From Methanosarcinales archaeon (GTDB taxonomy: Archaea; Halobacteriota; Methanosarcinia; Methanosarcinales; Methanocomedenaceae): 9,465 nucleotides of DNA. The DNA lies in assembly GCA_030666885.1 (NCBI GenBank), contig DAOUWY010000049.1:1-9465 (forward strand), read 5' to 3'. Made by a program: the position numbers and the translations under genes. This document shows, in pieces, positions 6,097 to 9,465 of the stretch (the stretch's first letter is position 1; every line of letters starts with the position of its first letter). The notes under the pieces were generated by a model. The model did not search any database. It was not told the origin of the DNA and was given only the letters and a program-made list of their open reading frames with translations.

Positions 6097-7257
6097 TTAT
6101 GAAAGGAACTCCTCTATTCTTTCAAGCGCAGTTTTCAGTTCATCCAGGCCAGAAGCATAGGAACACCGCAGGAACCCGTCGCCGCACTGCCCGAATACTC
6201 CTCCCGGTACCACTGCCACTTTCTGCTGTTGCAGAAGTTCCTCTGCGAACTGTGACGAAGTCATCCCAGTGGATTCAACTGAGGGAAAAGCATAGAATGC
6301 CCCCCTGGGCTCAAAACAGTCCAGGCCCAGCCTGTTCAGTCCGGTCACAAAGAACCTCCTGCGGCGGTTATATTCCCTAACCATGGCCTGCATATCGGCC
6401 TCGCCATTGCGCAGTGCCTCTATTGCCCCCATCTGGGCTGTGATAGGTGCACAGAGCATGGTGTACTGATGAATGAGCAGCATGGCACTGATAAGCCCGG
6501 GCGGCCCCATTGCATACCCTACTCTCAAGCCGGTCATGGCATGGGACTTTGACAAGCCGTTTAGTAGTATAGTGCAGTCTTCCATACCGTTTAAGGATGA
6601 AAAACAGGTGTGTTTCCCGTTATAGGTAAGCTTGTCATAGACTTCATCAGAAATTACCAGCAGGTCGTGTTCCACGACAACATCGGCTATCTCTTCCAGG
6701 TCCTGCTTACGCATTACAGCTCCTGTGGGATTGTTTGGATAACTGAGAATAATTGCTTTCGTCTTGTCGGTAACGGCTCCTTCTAACTGCTCACCTGTCA
6801 ACCTGAACTCATTGTCCCTGGTTGTGGATACAGGGACAGGTGTGCCTCCGGACAGTATAATACCGGGTTTGTAGGAAACATAACAAGGCTCGTGGAGTAT
6901 TACTTCATCCCCTGGGTTTACCACTGCACGCAGGGCCAGGTCTGCAGCTTCGCTGACCCCTGTGGTTACTAATACCTGGTCCTCAGGATTATAATCCACC
7001 CCGTAATCATTATGAAATGAATCCGAAATTGCCTCCCTGAGTTCAATGAGACCCGAATTTGATGTGTATGACGTGAATCCCTTCTCTAATGAATAAATAC
7101 ATGCCTCCCTGATGTGCCACGGGGTAACAAAATCCGGCTCACCCACTCCCAGGGAGATGACATCGTCCATACCTATGACCATGTCAAAATATTTCCTGAT
7201 ACCTGAAGGTGGAACAGTCTTTATTTTATCAGAGAGAGTTTTTTTTATATCAATCAT
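6097..7257 (-). CDS. Class I/II PLP-dependent aminotransferase (aspartate aminotransferase-like)
   Basis: A 386-residue fold-type I aminotransferase of the AspC/AraT subgroup, which moves an amino group between an amino acid and a 2-oxo acid using pyridoxal phosphate. Key residues are visible: GVGEPDF near the N-terminus (37-43), TSYTSNSGL (62-70), NNPTG (175-179, Asn176), SDEVYD (203-208, Asp204 and Tyr207 contacting the pyridine ring), SKSHAMTGLRVGY with the Schiff-base Lys237 and Arg245, and RCSYA with the carboxylate-binding Arg364. Length is typical. Substrate choice (aspartate, aromatic, alanine or branched) cannot be read from these motifs. It is the last gene of the minus-strand operon, 17 nt after the Lrp regulator, which probably controls it. 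A weak AAAGTGA precedes the ATG. Confidence 0.92.
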   Translation of the reverse strand: MIDIKKTLSDKIKTVPPSGIRKYFDMVIGMDDVISLGVGEPDFVTPWHIREACIYSLEKGFTSYTSNSGLIELREAISDSFHNDYGVDYNPEDQVLVTTGVSEAADLALRAVVNPGDEVILHEPCYVSYKPGIILSGGTPVPVSTTRDNEFRLTGEQLEGAVTDKTKAIILSYPNNPTGAVMRKQDLEEIADVVVEHDLLVISDEVYDKLTYNGKHTCFSSLNGMEDCTILLNGLSKSHAMTGLRVGYAMGPPGLISAMLLIHQYTMLCAPITAQMGAIEALRNGEADMQAMVREYNRRRRFFVTGLNRLGLDCFEPRGAFYAFPSVESTGMTSSQFAEELLQQQKVAVVPGGVFGQCGDGFLRCSYASGLDELKTALERIEEFLS

Positions 7258-7274
7258 TATCTGTCACTTTAAAC

Positions 7275-7754
7275 CTAAGGCGATATAGCAAGCCGCCTGG
7301 ATTTTTCCTGCTCGAAGAGGGGCACACCGTCCTCTTTGTAGGTCTTAAGCACGAAATGGGTAACAGTATTCTGCACCTGGTCAAGTGTTGCTATCTTCTC
7401 TGCAACAAAAAAGGCCACGTCCTTCATGGATTGTCCCCTCACTGTTAATGACAGGTCATGATCCCCTGATATCAAGCGTATGGACCTGACTTCATTAAAA
7501 CTGGCAATCCGGTGGGCAATTTTGTCATATCCCGACCTGTCACCCAGTGTGATCTTAAGCTCGATTATGGCATAGACATACTCTTCCCCGACCCTGTCCC
7601 AGTCTATTACCGCTTTATATTTCCGGATGATACCGCTATCTTCAAGTTCTTTAATGCGCGTTTGGACCTCTTTTTCCGAATACCCTGTTAGCAGGGCTAT
7701 CTCGGATGGGTCTTTTTTAGGGTCTTGCTCAATTATCTCAAGTATCTCGTTCAT
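7275..7754 (-). CDS. Lrp/AsnC-family transcriptional regulator
   Basis: A 159-residue one-component regulator. Residues 1-55 form the winged helix-turn-helix (PSEIALLTGYSEKEVQTRIK, then GIIRKYKAVID), and about 60-142 form the RAM ligand-binding domain, with the typical GDHDLSLTVRG strand (98-108). Lrp/AsnC proteins form dimers or larger rings and sense amino acids. Sitting 17 nt upstream of an aminotransferase, it probably regulates amino-acid use by this operon and perhaps its own expression; the ligand is unknown. The C-terminal EDGVPLFEQEKSRRLAISP extends past the domain. The frame has two nearby ATGs. I chose 7754 because GAGG (7765-7762) lies 7 nt before it, against 1 nt before ATG 7760. 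Confidence 0.9.
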   Translation of the reverse strand: MNEILEIIEQDPKKDPSEIALLTGYSEKEVQTRIKELEDSGIIRKYKAVIDWDRVGEEYVYAIIELKITLGDRSGYDKIAHRIASFNEVRSIRLISGDHDLSLTVRGQSMKDVAFFVAEKIATLDQVQNTVTHFVLKTYKEDGVPLFEQEKSRRLAISP

Positions 7755-7773
7755 AACCATGCCTCTTCATCAG

Positions 7774-8340
7774 TTATTTTGATGTGAACTTCTTAAGGGT
7801 GCTGCATAATTTATTTACCGTATCTTCGACTGTCTTTATTCCAACATCATCCGAATCTACGTCTTTTTGTGCAATGCCCCCGAAATGATTGTTGTCTCCC
7901 ACCACGATCATTCCATGGATGTGCATCCAGGCATGGATAGACCAGATAGTATATTCCTGGCCGCCGTTTCGTGATCCACCAACAGCCAGGGCTGCTCCGA
8001 TTTTGTCCTTTAGTAGAAATCCATTCCTCCTTAACATAAGTGTACGGTCGAACAACATCTTCAACTGCCCTGAAAGTGTTCCGAAATATACAGGTGAGGA
8101 TACGATTAATCCGTCGGCTGATTTCAGTATTTCATATATCTTTCCCATGTCGTCATCGATGGAGCATGATTTCTCTTTTTTGCATACTCCACAATCCGTG
8201 CAGGGAGAAATGTTTACATCGGCAAGGGATATTTTTTCAATATCAAAGCCATTTTCTTTTGCGATTGCCAGTGAACGGTCCACCATCCTGCTGTTATTAC
8301 CCTTGCTGTTAGGACTACCTGATATTCCAACTATTTTCAT
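7774..8340 (-). CDS. Iron-sulfur flavoprotein (Isf-type NADPH-dependent FMN reductase fold)
   Basis: A 188-residue flavodoxin-fold protein of the NADPH-dependent FMN reductase family. The FMN phosphate loop is GSPNSKGNNSRM (8-19), and SSPVYFGTLSGQLKMLFDR (80-98) and GGSRNGGQEYT form the rest of the flavin site. Between them is the compact cysteine motif C-x2-C-x2-C-x5-C (Cys47, 50, 53, 59), which in Methanosarcina Isf binds a 4Fe-4S cluster. It probably passes electrons from ferredoxin to an acceptor such as O2 or H2O2, as shown for Isf; the acceptor here is not known. The start is firm: AGGTGA (8354-8349) lies 8 nt before the ATG. It is gene two of the operon, 19 nt ahead of the Lrp start. 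Met and His residues cluster at WSIHAWMHIHGM, seen in related family members. Confidence 0.9.
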   Translation of the reverse strand: MKIVGISGSPNSKGNNSRMVDRSLAIAKENGFDIEKISLADVNISPCTDCGVCKKEKSCSIDDDMGKIYEILKSADGLIVSSPVYFGTLSGQLKMLFDRTLMLRRNGFLLKDKIGAALAVGGSRNGGQEYTIWSIHAWMHIHGMIVVGDNNHFGGIAQKDVDSDDVGIKTVEDTVNKLCSTLKKFTSK

Positions 8341-8367
8341 ATTTTATTTCACCTGCTTTTGCATGTA

Positions 8368-8916
8368 TCATCTCAAATTCTTCATAGTTCTTATGCCGGA
8401 TTCAATTGCTTCCATTTGTTGTTTAACCCTGCCCTGGTCTGTTTCACGTTGAAGGTCCAGGCAAAGCTGGACTACTTTGTTAATAATTGTATTGCTGATA
8501 AAATCACAAGTCTCGGGAGATATATTTGGGGGGGTTCCTGTGGGCTGTGTATTTACCTGCGTAGCCTCAGTGAAAGACTGTGGAACCTTCGTGAAAGATT
8601 GCAGAGCATCAGTAAAATGTTGATTTCCGGATACAGGTGTCATTTCTTCAGATATCCGGACCTCCTTAATCTTCTGTTTTACCTTATCTGAAGTCAACGG
8701 AGATCTGTCTTCAGGTTTCATACTGGTTTTTTCTTTTGTTTCTGGCTGGGATTTTATTGTATTCTTTGATTTTGAATCACAGATAGGACATATCACATTG
8801 CCGTGGTACCTGAATAAAGGGGCACCACATTCACAATGATTTGCCAACATGGTTCCGCCCAGTTCAAGTAATTTTCCTATTTTATCCAGTTTAATATCTT
8901 CTTCACTTTTTTCCAA
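8368..8916 (-). CDS. UPF0148 / autoantigen p27 (Sjogren-scleroderma) zinc-ribbon protein
   Basis: A 182-residue protein with an N-terminal Auto_anti-p27 domain: KIGKLLELGGTMLANHC, then GAPLFRYHGNVICPIC. Its zinc ribbon has Cys28, Cys30, Cys43 and Cys46. The first pair is C-x-C where the form I know is usually C-x2-C, a one-residue deletion. Residues 50-130 are a Lys/Pro/Thr/Ser-rich linker with three SFT-type heptads (100-120). The C-terminus (about 131-182) is a long amphipathic helix, probably for oligomerisation. The family is widespread in archaea, with a relative in animals (ZNRD2), and its role is unresolved. It is the first gene of the operon, 27 nt before the flavoprotein. The frame is open to TTG 8928 and GTG 8925. 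I chose TTG 8916 because GGTGAT (8926-8921) lies 4 nt in front of it. Confidence 0.85.
   Translation of the reverse strand: MEKSEEDIKLDKIGKLLELGGTMLANHCECGAPLFRYHGNVICPICDSKSKNTIKSQPETKEKTSMKPEDRSPLTSDKVKQKIKEVRISEEMTPVSGNQHFTDALQSFTKVPQSFTEATQVNTQPTGTPPNISPETCDFISNTIINKVVQLCLDLQRETDQGRVKQQMEAIESGIRTMKNLR
8557..8619 (-). repeat. Three tandem 21-bp repeats inside the p27 linker
   Basis: Units 8557-8577, 8578-8598 and 8599-8619 are imperfect direct repeats sharing a GTGAAAGA or GTAAAA core. They encode HFTDALQ, SFTKVPQ and SFTEATQ. The DNA has diverged, but the protein phase is kept exactly, so the linker probably grew by slippage or duplication of one heptad. Confidence 0.55.
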
Positions 8917-8978
8917 TGTTATCACCAAAACACTTCAAACACTATAAGTAATATGAACACTTAAAATGAGCGCTAGTT

Positions 8979-8989
8979 TTTATAATTTA
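8979..8989 (-). promoter_or_regulatory. Candidate TATA box of the minus-strand operon
   Basis: Read on the minus strand, positions 8989-8979 give TAAATTATAAA, a good archaeal TATA-like sequence. Initiation about 25 nt on would fall near 8955, leaving a leader of about 40 nt before TTG 8916 that holds the GGTGAT Shine-Dalgarno sequence. Read the other way, TTTATAATTTA could also serve UPF0147. The 8929-9085 gap is AT-rich throughout, so the assignment is tentative. Confidence 0.4.
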
Positions 8990-9085
8990 GCAAACTTAAA
9001 ATAACATAAGCAAAATAAATTAAGATTATTTATTTTATTAAGGTTCAATTAAGGTTTATTCAATATAAGTCAGGAGATGATAAAA

Positions 9086-9355
9086 ATGTCGATAAATCCA
9101 GATGAAATTATCAAGCAATGCACAGAAGTTATTGAGCGTATAATTAACGATGATTCGGTTCCGAGGAATATCAGGCGGTCTGCAGATGAGATTAGGACTA
9201 TTCTAATAAAAGAAGAGGATTCCCAGTCTATCAGAGCAGCTCTTAGCATAAGGATACTGGATGATATAAGCACTGATCAGAATCTTCCCCTTCATACAAG
9301 AACCTTAATATGGAATCTTGCAGGACAACTTGAAACCATTCCGGTAGGTGACTGA
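9086..9355 (+). CDS. UPF0147 family protein
   Basis: An 89-residue, all-helical, acidic protein of the archaeal UPF0147 family. Diagnostic stretches are EIIKQCTEVIERIINDDSVP, RNIRRSADEIRTIL, AALSIRILDDISTDQNLP and HTRTLIWNLAGQLETI. There is no signal peptide or membrane segment, so it is cytoplasmic. The function is unknown, and the length matches the family. The frame has an earlier ATG at 9077, but GGAGATGAT (9073-9081), a near-perfect anti-16S match, overlaps that codon and lies 4 nt before ATG 9086, which I take as the start. It is divergent from the p27 operon across a 169-nt AT-rich gap, and appears monocistronic with a T-rich terminator 30 nt on. A functional link with the p27 protein is a guess from position. 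Confidence 0.93.
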   Translation: MSINPDEIIKQCTEVIERIINDDSVPRNIRRSADEIRTILIKEEDSQSIRAALSIRILDDISTDQNLPLHTRTLIWNLAGQLETIPVGD

Positions 9356-9369
9356 ATATATTATTTCCA

Positions 9370-9378
9370 GTATATAAA
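9370..9378 (+). promoter_or_regulatory. TATA-like box downstream of UPF0147
   Basis: GTATATAAA (9370-9378) is a good TATA-like match 15 nt after the UPF0147 stop. It could start a transcript running out of the window, or, read in reverse, an antisense one. No coding sequence follows before the window ends. Confidence 0.25.
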
Positions 9379-9386
9379 CGTTAATA

Positions 9387-9429
9387 TTTATTTTTTTGTG
9401 TTGTTAAAAATTAATTATTAACAGTTTTT
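9387..9429 (+). terminator. T-rich terminator with a following hairpin after UPF0147
   Basis: TTTATTTTTTT (9387-9397) is a typical archaeal T-tract terminator. Just behind it, TGTTAA (9402-9407) and TTAACA (9418-9423) form a 6-bp inverted repeat with a 10-nt A/T loop, followed by five T residues (9425-9429). Either or both would end UPF0147 transcription. The last 35 nt of the window are AT-only or nearly so and show nothing else. Confidence 0.5.
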
Positions 9430-9465
9430 AATAATTTGATATTTACTATAATATGAAATAATATA

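Noticed and set aside
6024..6380. A 118-codon plus-strand frame over the end of the aminotransferase
   Set aside because: It is Arg/Pro-rich and antisense to a well-supported enzyme gene.
1..9465. tRNA, rRNA, CRISPR array, attachment sites or intact insertion sequence
   Set aside because: No cloverleaf with T-loop sequence, no spaced direct repeats of CRISPR length, and no transposase or integrase motif was found on either strand by eye.

Overview
The window looks like a chromosomal segment of a methanogenic or methane-oxidising archaeon, most likely in the Methanosarcinia. This rests on several archaeal markers. It carries an UPF0147 protein, an UPF0148/autoantigen-p27 zinc-ribbon protein, an iron-sulfur flavoprotein with a compact Isf-type cysteine motif, and a one-domain-pair Lrp/AsnC regulator beside a class I aminotransferase. 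TATA-like boxes, T-rich terminators and GGTGAT-type Shine-Dalgarno sequences fit the same picture. The genus cannot be decided from the sequence alone. There is no rRNA, tRNA, CRISPR array or intact insertion sequence.

Layout. Positions 3-2628 (+) hold an apparent envelope cluster: the tail of an unidentified gene, a lipoprotein-like 'toast-rack' beta-solenoid protein with nine SSG motifs, a polytopic acyltransferase-3 protein, and a small 2TM-domain protein. Gaps of 9, 77 and 17 nt suggest co-transcription. Positions 2629-3038 have no intact gene. This stretch holds a clear remnant of the N-terminus of a zinc-type alcohol dehydrogenase/quinone oxidoreductase, a GC-rich segment I cannot assign, and a very AT-rich leader with a long imperfect hairpin. 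A DEAD-box RNA helicase follows (3099-4304, +), with an intrinsic-type terminator behind it. Positions 4305-4721 hold that terminator, a strong TATA-like box, a short degraded-looking reading frame and a possible larA promoter. A LarA-family (DUF2088) protein with its nickel-pincer ligands in place occupies 4722-5987 (+).

Convergent to larA is a tightly spaced minus-strand operon. In transcription order it is p27/UPF0148 zinc ribbon (8916-8368), iron-sulfur flavoprotein (8340-7774), Lrp/AsnC regulator (7754-7275) and class I aminotransferase (7257-6097), with gaps of 27, 19 and 17 nt. UPF0147 (9086-9355, +) is transcribed divergently from it. An AT-rich tail with terminator-like elements ends the window.

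How the genes may work together (inference): the Lrp regulator probably responds to an amino acid and controls the aminotransferase it sits beside. The flavoprotein gives the operon a redox element, and the zinc-ribbon protein and UPF0147 are conserved archaeal proteins of unsettled role. LarA stands alone, without its cofactor-synthesis genes. I do not see a clear-cut new defence or mobile system. The most unusual items are the structured helicase leader, the orphan LarA, the SSG-type toast-rack cluster and the gene remnants in the two gene-poor gaps.
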